Part shown: one piece after another, positions 18,548-25,794 of the stretch
How the letters are laid out: every line of letters starts with the position of its first letter
Position numbering within the stretch: position 1 is the stretch's first letter
Origin: CBDUQP01 sp965369385
Lineage (GTDB): Bacteria > Planctomycetota > Phycisphaerae > SM23-33
DNA length: 27,871 nt
NCBI GenBank assembly: GCA_965369385.1
Contig: CBDUQP010000030.1
Span: 1-27,871 of the forward strand
Direction: 5' to 3'
Notes under the pieces: model-generated
The model's database searches: none
The model's input: the letters and a program-made list of their open reading frames with translations, nothing else
Told to the model about the DNA's origin: nothing
Translations under genes and position numbers: made by a program

Positions 18548-20098
18548 ATGGCTTTTAAGTCTTTCAGAATGATATTGGGTGTGATGATCGCAGCAGCCAC
18601 GGCGTGGTTGATCTGGGGTGGCGTAGAAGGTCTAATCGCTGCTGCTGATCCTGCCAATGCCGATGCCGATGCGCTCGATAGCGCGTTCAGCGTAGTGGGC
18701 GGGCTGATTATTGGCGGCTTGTTTTACTGGTCGCTGTGTACTGCATCTCGTCCCAAGATCGTGCTCGAGAACGTTTTCTCGATTCCTGAACTGGTTAAAA
18801 AGCTTGGTTTCACTATTGGTCTGTTGTGCATCTATCGAATTGGCTACGTTCTTCCGCTTGCCGGTCTTGACCAGAGCAAGCTTGCTTCGTGGGCCGAGGG
18901 CAAGGGTGCTGTGCAACAGGCACTCCAACAGGCAAGTATCCTTACTGGTGGCAACTTCCAGAGATCGACGATTCTGGGACTTGGCATCATGCCTTATATT
19001 ACCGCTTCGATTATCTTCCAACTTCTTGTTAGCGTAGTGCCCAGCCTTGAGAAGCTTCGCAAGGAAGGCCCTGCCGGTAACAAGAAGATCCAGGAATACA
19101 CTCGCTACGCCACAGTTGGTCTCTGTATCGTGCAGGGAACAATGTGGATGGTGATGATGCGAAGCCAGCAGTTGCTGTACACCCAGTATCGCGATTCAAC
19201 GCTCGTGTTCGTAATGGGCGTGTTGGGCCTGACTGCGGGAACGATGTTCCTTATGTGGGTTGGCGAGCAGATTGATGAGTATGGTATCGGTAACGGCATC
19301 AGCCTTATTATCATGGCCGGTATCGCCGCCAGACTGCCCGTTGCTCTCATGGAGCTCTACCGTGGGATTGACAAGGGAACGATTGGCGTACCTGCGGGCC
19401 TGTGCCTGCTGGCCGCCTTCGTCTTCGTGGTTGCCGGTGCGATCCTGATAACACAGGGCCAACGCCGAATACCTATCCAACAGGCAAAACACACTCGCGG
19501 ACGTCGCGTTTACGGCGGTCAGCGTCAGTACTTGCCGCTTAGGGTGAACCATGGCGGCGTAATGCCGATCATTTTCGCCAGTTCGCTGATGATTTTCCCT
19601 GGTGTCGTGTTCAGCCGCCTGGCGAGTGCTTGGCCCAATGGCATGTGGGGCTCCATATGGGGTATGATCAGTGGTGCTTTCCAGGGCGGAAGTTTCACAT
19701 ATGTGTTTACCTTTGTGATACTTATCTTCTTCTTCGCGTTCTTCTGGACTACGGTTCAGTTCCGCCCGAAGGAGATGTCTGAGCAACTGCGTGACGCCGG
19801 TAGCTTTATCCCGGGTTTGCGTCCGGGTCGCAGGACGGCTGAGTATCTTGAGCGAGTTATGGGCAGAATTACGTTCTGCGGAGCGGCGTTCCTTGCCGTG
19901 ATAGCATCGCTGCCAATGATCGTCAGTGCTGCATTTGGAATTCCCGGGTCGATATCGTCCTTCCTGGGCGGAACTGGCCTGCTGATTGTTGTGTCAGTGA
20001 CTCTTGATCTGGTGCAAAGAATTGAAGCTAATCTTGTTATGCGAAATTATGGCGGGTTCCTCGGTGGGAGTACGCGGATTAAGGGAGCGTACAGATGA
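18548..20098 (+). CDS. secY: Protein translocase channel subunit SecY with extended N-terminus
   Basis: SecY forms the protein-conducting channel in the cytoplasmic membrane. From ATG 18548 it has 516 residues, about 70-80 more than usual. The standard protein begins around residue 73 (ENVFSIPELVKKLGFTIG). Before it lie two hydrophobic stretches, about residues 8-30 and 47-66, joined by an acidic loop (DPANADADALDS). The core is complete: GIMPYITASIIFQLL, KKIQEYTRYATV, GNGISLIIMAGI, QRRIPIQQAKHTRGRRVYGG and RPGRRTAEYLERVMGRITF. A GTG at 18761 would give a standard-length product but has no clear ribosome binding site. The stop overlaps adk (ATGA, 20095-20098). Confidence 0.96.
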   Translation: MAFKSFRMILGVMIAAATAWLIWGGVEGLIAAADPANADADALDSAFSVVGGLIIGGLFYWSLCTASRPKIVLENVFSIPELVKKLGFTIGLLCIYRIGYVLPLAGLDQSKLASWAEGKGAVQQALQQASILTGGNFQRSTILGLGIMPYITASIIFQLLVSVVPSLEKLRKEGPAGNKKIQEYTRYATVGLCIVQGTMWMVMMRSQQLLYTQYRDSTLVFVMGVLGLTAGTMFLMWVGEQIDEYGIGNGISLIIMAGIAARLPVALMELYRGIDKGTIGVPAGLCLLAAFVFVVAGAILITQGQRRIPIQQAKHTRGRRVYGGQRQYLPLRVNHGGVMPIIFASSLMIFPGVVFSRLASAWPNGMWGSIWGMISGAFQGGSFTYVFTFVILIFFFAFFWTTVQFRPKEMSEQLRDAGSFIPGLRPGRRTAEYLERVMGRITFCGAAFLAVIASLPMIVSAAFGIPGSISSFLGGTGLLIVVSVTLDLVQRIEANLVMRNYGGFLGGSTRIKGAYR

Positions 20099-20748
20099 GG
20101 ATCGTGCTTATGGGCCCTCCCGGTGCCGGAAAAGGTACGCAGGCGGCCAGGCTGGTTGACAAGTTCGGATTCACACACCTTTCAAGCGGAGATATTTTCC
20201 GCGGAGAAAAGGCAAGCGGAAGCGATCTTGGCGAAAAACTTGCAGAATATATGAACGCCGGACAGCTCGTTCCTGACGAAATTGTTGTGGAAATGATGGC
20301 CAAGGCCATTACGAAGGTTGATGGCGGTTTGATGCTTGATGGTTTTCCTCGGACAGTCGCACAGGCCGAAGCGTTGGACGCACAGCTTTCGGCGGCAAGC
20401 AAGCCGCTGGATGCAGTTGTGGTCATAAAAGCTGACGCAGATGAGATTGTTGGAAGAATAACTGGACGCCGTAGTTGCCCTGAGTGCGGAAAAGGCTATC
20501 ATGTGACGTTTATCCCGCCCAAGGTTGAAGGCGTGTGTGATGTGGATGGTGTCCAACTGACACAACGCAGTGATGATACAGAAGAAGTGGTCAGGCAGCG
20601 ATTGGAAGCATATCGTTCCCAAACTGAGCCTGTTATTTCTTATTATGGTGGTGTCGACGGGATTAACTTTGTAGAAGTTGACGGTAACGCCAGCCCAGAC
20701 GATGTAACTGTCGCGATGATCGAAGCTTTAACGCAACTTGCAAAATAG
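20095..20748 (+). CDS. adk: Adenylate kinase, zinc-type LID
   Basis: This enzyme interconverts ATP + AMP and two ADP. The 217-residue product has the P-loop GPPGAGKGT (7-15), the AMP-binding SSGDIFR (30-36) and the DGFPRT motif (82-87). The long LID carries C128-x2-C131-x16-C148-x2-D151, a Cys3-Asp zinc site like that of Bacillus subtilis. The arginines in GRITGRR and in the QRSDDTEEVVRQRL segment match catalytic positions. It starts inside the secY stop, so it is probably coupled to secY. map follows after 19 bases, the classical secY-adk-map order. Confidence 0.97.
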   Translation: MRIVLMGPPGAGKGTQAARLVDKFGFTHLSSGDIFRGEKASGSDLGEKLAEYMNAGQLVPDEIVVEMMAKAITKVDGGLMLDGFPRTVAQAEALDAQLSAASKPLDAVVVIKADADEIVGRITGRRSCPECGKGYHVTFIPPKVEGVCDVDGVQLTQRSDDTEEVVRQRLEAYRSQTEPVISYYGGVDGINFVEVDGNASPDDVTVAMIEALTQLAK

Positions 20749-20767
20749 TTGGGATTAGAGATAATAC

Positions 20768-21547
20768 GTGGCTATTAGGCTGAAGACTCCAGACGATATT
20801 GAGAAGATGCGAGCCGCTGGGCGGATTGTAAGGCTGGTTCTGGATAGAATGGGCGAGATGCTAAGGCCCGGTGTTACAACCGCAGAATTGGATGCAGAAG
20901 CCGAGAGACTTTGTATTGAGGAAGGCGGAAAATGCCTCTTCAAGGGAGTTCCGGGGCGTCCTGGAGCAGGGCCGTTCCCTGGAGCTATCTGTGCTTCGGT
21001 AGACGATGAAGTTGTTCACGGAATTCCGTCAAACAGGAGCATCAGTGACGGACAGATCGTCAGTATCGATTTTGGCGTAGAGCTCGATGGTTGGTGCGGC
21101 GATGCAGCGGAGACGTTTATTGTTGGTGAAGTTTCCGAAAGCACGAGGCATCTTGTAGATGTAACGCGTAATTCGCTGGCGATGGCAGTGGCAATGGCCA
21201 GGCCGGGCGAGAAGTGGTCGAACGTAGCGGCAGCGATGCAAGACTATGTGGAGTCGGAAGGCTTTCATGTGGTTCGCGAGTTTGTTGGACATGGGATAGG
21301 TCGTGGAATGCACGAAGATCCGAAGGTTCCGAACTATGCGTCGCGAGAGTTGCTAAGACGAGATATCGACCTGGTGCCGGGTTTGGTGTTAGCGGTAGAG
21401 CCGATGGTAAACTTTGGTACTACAGACGTTGAGTATGCATCTGACGGTTGGACAGTAGAGACGTGTGACCGAAAACCGTCAGCACACTTTGAGCATTCAA
21501 TGGCGATAACTGAAGATGGCGTCACAGTGCTCACGGACGGTAAGTAA
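20768..21547 (+). CDS. map: Methionine aminopeptidase, type I
   Basis: This enzyme removes the initiator methionine from nascent proteins. The product has 259 residues from a GTG start at 20768 (MAIRLKTPDDIEKMRAAGRI), with a weak purine-rich ribosome site. The metal ligands of the type I family are all visible: D101 (SIDFG), D112 (CGDAAETF), H175 (GHGIGRGMHEDP), E211 (EPMVN) and E242 (FEHSMAIT). The substrate-side histidine is H84 in HGIPSN. There is no N-terminal zinc-finger extension. In many bacteria infA comes next; here only 53 bases separate map from rpmJ. Confidence 0.97.
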   Translation: MAIRLKTPDDIEKMRAAGRIVRLVLDRMGEMLRPGVTTAELDAEAERLCIEEGGKCLFKGVPGRPGAGPFPGAICASVDDEVVHGIPSNRSISDGQIVSIDFGVELDGWCGDAAETFIVGEVSESTRHLVDVTRNSLAMAVAMARPGEKWSNVAAAMQDYVESEGFHVVREFVGHGIGRGMHEDPKVPNYASRELLRRDIDLVPGLVLAVEPMVNFGTTDVEYASDGWTVETCDRKPSAHFEHSMAITEDGVTVLTDGK

Positions 21548-21600
21548 GTATAATAACGGGCTGTGACGAAGTTGGCCCGGCAAAGCGGACAGGTGTAGCC

Positions 21601-21714
21601 ATGAAGGTACGAAGTTCTGTAAAGAGAATTTGCGAGAACTGCAAGATCATCCGCCGCAAGGGTGTGGTTCGAGTGATTTGCGATAATCCCAAGCATAAGC
21701 AGCGTCAAGGGTAG
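21601..21714 (+). CDS. rpmJ: 50S ribosomal protein L36
   Basis: L36 is the smallest large-subunit protein. The 37-residue product MKVRSSVKRICENCKIIRRK... matches the family length exactly. It carries a full zinc site, C11-x2-C14-x12-C27-x4-H32, so it is the zinc-binding type. It lies between map and rpsM, the normal position apart from the missing infA. rpsM starts 25 bases later with a strong AAGGAG. Confidence 0.95.
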   Translation: MKVRSSVKRICENCKIIRRKGVVRVICDNPKHKQRQG

Positions 21715-21739
21715 TTAGCGGTTTTAAGGAGATGAGCGT

Positions 21740-22123
21740 ATGCCACGTGTGGCAGGTGTAGACATACCGAATGACAAGCCGACGGTTTATTCCCTTCGGT
21801 ACATCTATGGCGTTGGTCCGAAAATCGCTAGTGCTATCTGCGAGAAATGCGGATTGGACCCGACGGCCCGCGCCAAGGAATTGACGGAAGATCAGCTTTC
21901 CAGAATAGCCGCTGTCCTGGGCGAGGATTATCTGATTGAAGGTCAGCTCAGACGGCAGGTTCAGCAGAACATTACCCGCCTGAGAGATATTGGATGCTAT
22001 CGCGGATTGCGTCACAGACGAGGCCTGCCTTGTCGCGGACAGCGGACGAAAACGAATGCCCGCACCCGCAAGGGCCCCAAGAAGACAGTTGCAGGCAAGA
22101 AGTCGGTCAAGGAGATGCGCTAA
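21740..22123 (+). CDS. rpsM: 30S ribosomal protein S13
   Basis: S13 is a 30S head protein that contacts P-site tRNA and the 50S subunit. The 127-residue product starts PRVAGVDIPNDKPTVYSLRY, has the helix-turn-helix-like YIYGVGPKIASAICEKCGL segment, and ends with RGLRHRRGLPCRGQRTKTNA followed by a basic tail. AAGGAG at 21726-21731 is an excellent ribosome site 8 bases before the ATG. It is the first main gene of the alpha operon and rpsK follows after 3 bases. Confidence 0.97.
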   Translation: MPRVAGVDIPNDKPTVYSLRYIYGVGPKIASAICEKCGLDPTARAKELTEDQLSRIAAVLGEDYLIEGQLRRQVQQNITRLRDIGCYRGLRHRRGLPCRGQRTKTNARTRKGPKKTVAGKKSVKEMR

Positions 22124-22126
22124 GCC

Positions 22127-22510
22127 ATGGCTCAGGAACGCAAAAGCAAGAAAGTCAGGAAACATGTGTCACGCGGCGTAGTTCATGTGCGTGCGACATT
22201 CAATAATACCCTGATTACATTCACGGATCCCAATGGTGACGTTCTGGCCAGCAGCTCTTCGGGAGCCATCGGCTTCAAGGGCAGCCGCAAGAGCACACCG
22301 TTTGCCGCCCAGCGAGCAGCCGAAACCGCTGCCGCACGGGTGAAGAAGATGGGCATGGTCGAAGTCGAGGTCCGCGTAAAGGGCCCCGGTAGCGGCAGAG
22401 AAAGTGCTATTCGTGCCCTCCAGGGTGCGGGTTTAAAGGTACTTTCGATAGAAGATATCACGCCGATTCCGCACAATGGTTGCAGACCACGGAAGAAGCG
22501 TCGCGTCTAA
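22127..22510 (+). CDS. rpsK: 30S ribosomal protein S11
   Basis: S11 lies in the platform of the 30S subunit beside the E site. The 127-residue product contains VHVRATFNNTLITFTDPNGD, the FKGSRKSTPFAAQRAAETAA segment and the conserved end ITPIPHNGCRPRKKRRV. It starts 3 bases after rpsM. The 135-base gap before rpsD, long for this cluster, holds two hairpins. Confidence 0.97.
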   Translation: MAQERKSKKVRKHVSRGVVHVRATFNNTLITFTDPNGDVLASSSSGAIGFKGSRKSTPFAAQRAAETAAARVKKMGMVEVEVRVKGPGSGRESAIRALQGAGLKVLSIEDITPIPHNGCRPRKKRRV

Positions 22511-22570
22511 ATGCTGTACCGGCTGAACATTGGGATTTGAAATATTCAGATTCTCGTTCGCCGGGGTATA

Positions 22571-22625
22571 TGTTAGTTGTGACTAACAGGAATAATTGCC
22601 GTAAGAAGGTACTACCCGGTAGTAC
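22571..22625 (+). promoter_or_regulatory. Two hairpins in the rpsD leader, possible S4 control site
   Basis: TGTTAG (22571-22576) pairs with CTAACA (22583-22588), and GTACTAC (22609-22615) pairs with GTAGTAC (22619-22625) around CCG. The second hairpin ends 5 bases before the rpsD Shine-Dalgarno TAGGAG (22631-22636). S4 represses its own operon in E. coli and B. subtilis through leader RNA structure, so a translational operator here is plausible but unproven. Confidence 0.4.
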
Positions 22626-22645
22626 ATAAGTAGGAGCTCGCAGAT

Positions 22646-23266
22646 ATGGGACGCTATACAGGCCCAACTGACAGACTGAGTCGTCGTGAAGGCATCAACC
22701 TGATGCTTAAGGGCGAACGCAGCGAAAGCGGCAAGATTGAACGCCGAATGTTCCCGCCTGGGATGCATAATTGGCGTAGAGGCCGCGGTAGTGAATACCG
22801 TCTACGTCTCAGAGAGAAGCAGAAGGTTAAGAGATACTACGGTATCCGCGACAAGCAGTTCATCAACTTGTACGATGAAGCAAAGCACCAGAAGGGCGAC
22901 ACCGGTGCCGCTTTGCTGAGCCTGCTGGAACGTCGTTTGGATAACGTGGTTCACAAGATGGGACTGGCTCCTTCAAGGCCTTCTGCCCGGCAGTTGGTCG
23001 GACATGGTCATATTCATGTGAATGGACGTCCGGTTGATGTGGCGAGCTATCGTGTATCGGTTGGTGACAAGATCACGATTAAGCAGGCCGAACGTTCCCA
23101 GAATCTCGTTCGTGCGAGAATGGAAGACCTTGGCGAGCCGCGTCTCCAGAACTGGCTGACGTTGGATATGACCAAAATGGAAGGTGAGGTTGTTGCACTT
23201 CCCACCAGGGATGACGTAATGATTCCCGTGGAAGCCAACCTTATCATCGAATTCTGCAGCCAGTAA
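22646..23266 (+). CDS. rpsD: 30S ribosomal protein S4, zinc-free type
   Basis: S4 nucleates 30S assembly, and in many bacteria it represses its own operon. The 206-residue product contains RREGINLMLKGERS in the N-terminal domain and the S4 RNA-binding domain LERRLDNVVHKMGLAPSRPS with ARQLVGHGHIHVNGRPVDV. The four cysteines of the zinc-binding form are absent, so this is the zinc-free type, in contrast to S14 and L36 here. TAGGAG stands 9 bases before the ATG. rpoA follows after 68 bases. Confidence 0.97.
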   Translation: MGRYTGPTDRLSRREGINLMLKGERSESGKIERRMFPPGMHNWRRGRGSEYRLRLREKQKVKRYYGIRDKQFINLYDEAKHQKGDTGAALLSLLERRLDNVVHKMGLAPSRPSARQLVGHGHIHVNGRPVDVASYRVSVGDKITIKQAERSQNLVRARMEDLGEPRLQNWLTLDMTKMEGEVVALPTRDDVMIPVEANLIIEFCSQ

Positions 23267-23334
23267 TCTGTATGCAGAAGTACTGAGACGGACTCAGGAA
23301 CCCTAGCGATCCGAAAGGACGGAGGCGAACGTCA

Positions 23335-24375
23335 ATGCAGATTAGGTGGCGAGGTCTGGAATTGCCCTCGAGGGTAGTGAACGAACAGGAAGTTTCCACG
23401 GCTACGTATGGTCGGTTCATGGTAGAACCGTTTGAGCGTGGCTTTGGTACTACGATAGGAAATGCGCTCAGACGGGTACTGCTTAGCAGTCTCGAAGGCG
23501 CAGCGATCACCAGCGTGAAACTCGCCGGTGCTACGCATGAATTTATGTCTCTGCCCGGCGTTATGGAAGATGTCACCGACATCATCCTGAACGTGAAGTG
23601 CCTCGTCGTAAAGAGTCACGCCGACGGGCCAAGGACCATTCGCTTGCACAGCGAAACCAAGGGTCCGGTGACAGCAGATATGATCGAAGCCGATCCATCA
23701 GTCGAGATAATGAATCCCGACTTGGTCATCGCCACGTTGACAGACGATGTTGCGTTTGACATGGAAATGGTCGTGGAGCGGGGACGTGGTTATGTGCCCG
23801 CCGATGAGCATTATGACAGGGATGAGGATCAGGAATCTGGGTTGCTCCAGATCGATGCGTCCTTCTCGCCGGTCAGGCGTGTACGGTATCGCACCGAAGA
23901 TACCCGCGTTGGACAGAGGACGAACTACGACAGGCTTATTGTCGAGATATGGTCGAACGGTACGGTATCGCCGGAGATGGCGCTTGTCGAATCAAGCAAG
24001 ATCCTCCGCAAGCACCTGAACCCGTTTGTGCAGTACTTCGAGCTGGGCGAACAGATCGTAGAATCCGCAGCGGGCGAAGCCGAGGAAGAAGTTGACGCCG
24101 AGCTGATGAAGAAGCTCTCCAAGAGCGTTCACGAACTCGAGCTGACTGTCCGCAGTAACAACTGCCTCGAAGCCGCGGAAGTCGAAACTGTCGGCGACTT
24201 GATTAAGTATTCTGAAGGCGATCTACTCAAAATACGCAGCTTTGGAAAGACTTCACTCCGCGAAGTGAAACGCAAGCTCCAGGAAATGGGCCTGGAAATG
24301 GGCGGATACGATCCGGCTGGCTCATCCGTGTTGGATGACGATGACGACGATGACGATGATGATATCGTCGAGTAG
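23335..24375 (+). CDS. rpoA: RNA polymerase alpha subunit with poly-aspartate tail
   Basis: The alpha dimer is the scaffold for RNA polymerase assembly, and its C-terminal domain contacts UP elements and activators. The 346-residue product has the N-terminal dimerisation motif GNALRRVLLSSLEG (42-55). The C-terminal domain is around ELTVRSNNCLEA (269-280): R273, N276 and C277 match E. coli R265, N268 and C269. G304 and S307 match G296 and S299, while threonine replaces lysine 298. Beyond the domain the protein ends GSSVL, then ten consecutive Asp (334-343), then IVE. The Asp codons mix GAT and GAC, so this is not a simple DNA triplet expansion. GGAGG precedes the ATG. Confidence 0.98.
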   Translation: MQIRWRGLELPSRVVNEQEVSTATYGRFMVEPFERGFGTTIGNALRRVLLSSLEGAAITSVKLAGATHEFMSLPGVMEDVTDIILNVKCLVVKSHADGPRTIRLHSETKGPVTADMIEADPSVEIMNPDLVIATLTDDVAFDMEMVVERGRGYVPADEHYDRDEDQESGLLQIDASFSPVRRVRYRTEDTRVGQRTNYDRLIVEIWSNGTVSPEMALVESSKILRKHLNPFVQYFELGEQIVESAAGEAEEEVDAELMKKLSKSVHELELTVRSNNCLEAAEVETVGDLIKYSEGDLLKIRSFGKTSLREVKRKLQEMGLEMGGYDPAGSSVLDDDDDDDDDDIVE

Positions 24376-24417
24376 CATACGATTCGCGTAAACAATGGTA
24401 GTTAAGAAGGTATATTC

Positions 24418-25038
24418 ATGCGTCACCGAGTAGCTGGAAAACATCTGAATCGCACGCCAAGCCACCGCAAGGCGATGCGACGGAACATGGCTATGGGCCT
24501 GTTTGAGCACGGAGCAATCCGTACGACAGAAGCCAAAGCGAAAGAACTGCGACGATTCGTTGAGAAACTTATCACCCTCGCCAAGAAGGGCACCCTGCAC
24601 GCCCGTCGGCTGGTTCTTTCCAGGCTTGGCGATCGTCATCTTTCGGTCAAAGACGAGAAGCTCGGCGAGTTCGTGCGAGCTGATGGCCAGAAGGTTGTAC
24701 ATAGGCTTTTCGCCGATATCGCACCGAAATACGCTGAGCGAAACGGTGGATATACTCGCATCGTTCATATCGCCGAACGGAGACTTGGCGATGGCGGAAA
24801 GCAGGTAATCCTCCAGTTGGTCGAAGAGGATATGTCAGGCGGTAGCGATACAGGTAGCGGGAAGCGCCGAGAAAAGGCCGCCAAACGCCACGAAGCTGCA
24901 GGTGATCTGGCCAAGAAGGACAAAGCCGCCCCCAACGCCGCCGAAGCCGAAGATGCTCCGGTAACTGAAGAAGTGGTCGAAGAGGCCGCTGCTGAAGCCG
25001 CACCGGCAGAAGACGCTGACGACGCAGCCAAAGAGTAA
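24418..25038 (+). CDS. rplQ: 50S ribosomal protein L17 with long C-terminal tail
   Basis: L17 sits near the tunnel exit on the 50S surface. Residues 1 to about 137 are a normal L17 (HLNRTPSHRKAMRRNMA and LFEHGAIRTTEAKAKELRR). Residues 138-206 are a low-complexity extension: first Gly/Ser and Lys/Arg rich (GSGKRREKAAKRHEAAG), then Ala/Glu/Asp rich (EEVVEEAAAEAAPAEDADDA). The family is usually about 115-130 residues, so the tail adds roughly half again. It is the last gene of the alpha operon and a strong terminator follows 45 bases after the stop. Confidence 0.96.
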   Translation: MRHRVAGKHLNRTPSHRKAMRRNMAMGLFEHGAIRTTEAKAKELRRFVEKLITLAKKGTLHARRLVLSRLGDRHLSVKDEKLGEFVRADGQKVVHRLFADIAPKYAERNGGYTRIVHIAERRLGDGGKQVILQLVEEDMSGGSDTGSGKRREKAAKRHEAAGDLAKKDKAAPNAAEAEDAPVTEEVVEEAAAEAAPAEDADDAAKE

Positions 25039-25083
25039 GCAAGCCAACGGGACGCTGTTGCCCGATCGGCTGATCCGTATAAC

Positions 25084-25127
25084 AAGCAGGAATCCGCAGA
25101 ATGCTCTGTGGGTTCTTGCTTTTATTT
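25084..25127 (+). terminator. Strong intrinsic terminator after rplQ
   Basis: A 17-bp stem pairs 25084-25100 with 25105-25121 around the loop ATGC, with no mismatch and only three G-T pairs. TTTTATTT (25120-25127) follows directly. It closes the S10-spc-alpha unit and separates it from the HIT gene. Confidence 0.88.
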
Positions 25128-25140
25128 GCGCTGTGGGGCA

Positions 25141-25168
25141 TTGTATGGACACGTGCAGAGTGTAGAAT
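25141..25168 (+). promoter_or_regulatory. Weak promoter candidate for the HIT gene
   Basis: TAGAAT (25163-25168) is a near-consensus -10, 16 bases after TTGTAT (25141-25146), which matches the -35 only in TTG. It lies just beyond the rplQ terminator and about 63 bases before the HIT start, where a promoter is needed. Confidence 0.35.
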
Positions 25169-25231
25169 GATTTTGCCGGTGTACAGTGAGGGCGATTAGC
25201 TTAAAAGGCATTGCAAAAAGAGAGTCGTGGC

Positions 25232-25648
25232 ATGAAAGATGAGAATTGTATTTTTTGCAAGATAGCGGCCGGCGATATCCCATCGGCGAAGGTCTATGAA
25301 GATGATGTTTGTTTGGCCTTCATGGACGTTGGTCCGTTTTGCGAGGGGCACGTGCTGCTGATTCCCAAGGATCACCATCAGACGCTCGACACCATGGATT
25401 CCGACGAGGCGGGGCGCATGCTATCAACGCTGCCTTCGCTGGTTGGTGCGGTGCAGGCTGTCACCGAGTGCGAGGGGGTGAATGTGCTTCAGAATAACGG
25501 GAAAGTGGCTGGGCAGGTGGTGATGCACGTGCATTTTCACATAATACCACGTAACGGTGGCGATGCTTTCGATCTTAATTGGCCGGCGGGCTCGTATCCG
25601 GATGGCAGGGCAGCGGAGCTGGCGAGGGAAATAGCTTCGAAGCTGTAG
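25232..25648 (+). CDS. HIT-family nucleotide-binding protein (HINT/Ap4A hydrolase-like)
   Basis: The product belongs to the histidine-triad superfamily, enzymes that hydrolyse or transfer nucleotidyl groups (for example HINT phosphoramidases). With ATG 25232 it has 138 residues; a TTG at 25211 in the same frame is less likely. The triad is H99-V-H101-F-H103-II-PR. C6-x2-C9 at the N-terminus (CIFCKI) plus a histidine in KDHHQTL (H48 or H49) may bind zinc, as in HINT-type proteins. The segment NVLQNNGKVAGQVVMH is typical. It stands alone after the ribosomal terminator, so a separate transcript is likely. The natural substrate cannot be told from sequence. Confidence 0.92.
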   Translation: MKDENCIFCKIAAGDIPSAKVYEDDVCLAFMDVGPFCEGHVLLIPKDHHQTLDTMDSDEAGRMLSTLPSLVGAVQAVTECEGVNVLQNNGKVAGQVVMHVHFHIIPRNGGDAFDLNWPAGSYPDGRAAELAREIASKL

Positions 25649-25707
25649 TTTGCCCGCAAGTTTGTCGTCTGTTCGGGCGGCGGTGCGGGAGGAAGCCGAA
25701 TCGGCGC

Positions 25708-25737
25708 TTGACCGCTCACAACCTAGCGGCTTATCAT
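25708..25737 (+). promoter_or_regulatory. Promoter candidate for the glycosyltransferase gene
   Basis: TTGACC (25708-25713) and TATCAT (25732-25737) are 18 bases apart and each matches the sigma70 consensus at five of six positions. Between them CCGCT (25712-25716) and AGCGG (25725-25729) form an inverted repeat with an 8-base gap. Initiation near 25744 would give a leader of about 50 bases. Confidence 0.5.
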
Positions 25738-25794
25738 TAAACTGGTTGGGAATTCTCTCGATACACAATAAGTAGGGACGAAAAGAGAAACACA

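Noticed and set aside
17731..18657. 308-codon minus-strand frame over rpsE, rplO and the start of secY
   Set aside because: It is antisense to three well-supported genes and shows no recognisable domain.
21548..21600. Possible hidden infA between map and rpmJ
   Set aside because: Only 53 bases are available, far below the size of IF1, and no IF1-like sequence is seen in any frame.
24334..24363. RpoA Asp run as a microsatellite or assembly artefact
   Set aside because: GAT and GAC alternate irregularly, so it is not a uniform DNA repeat and the frame continues to a normal stop.
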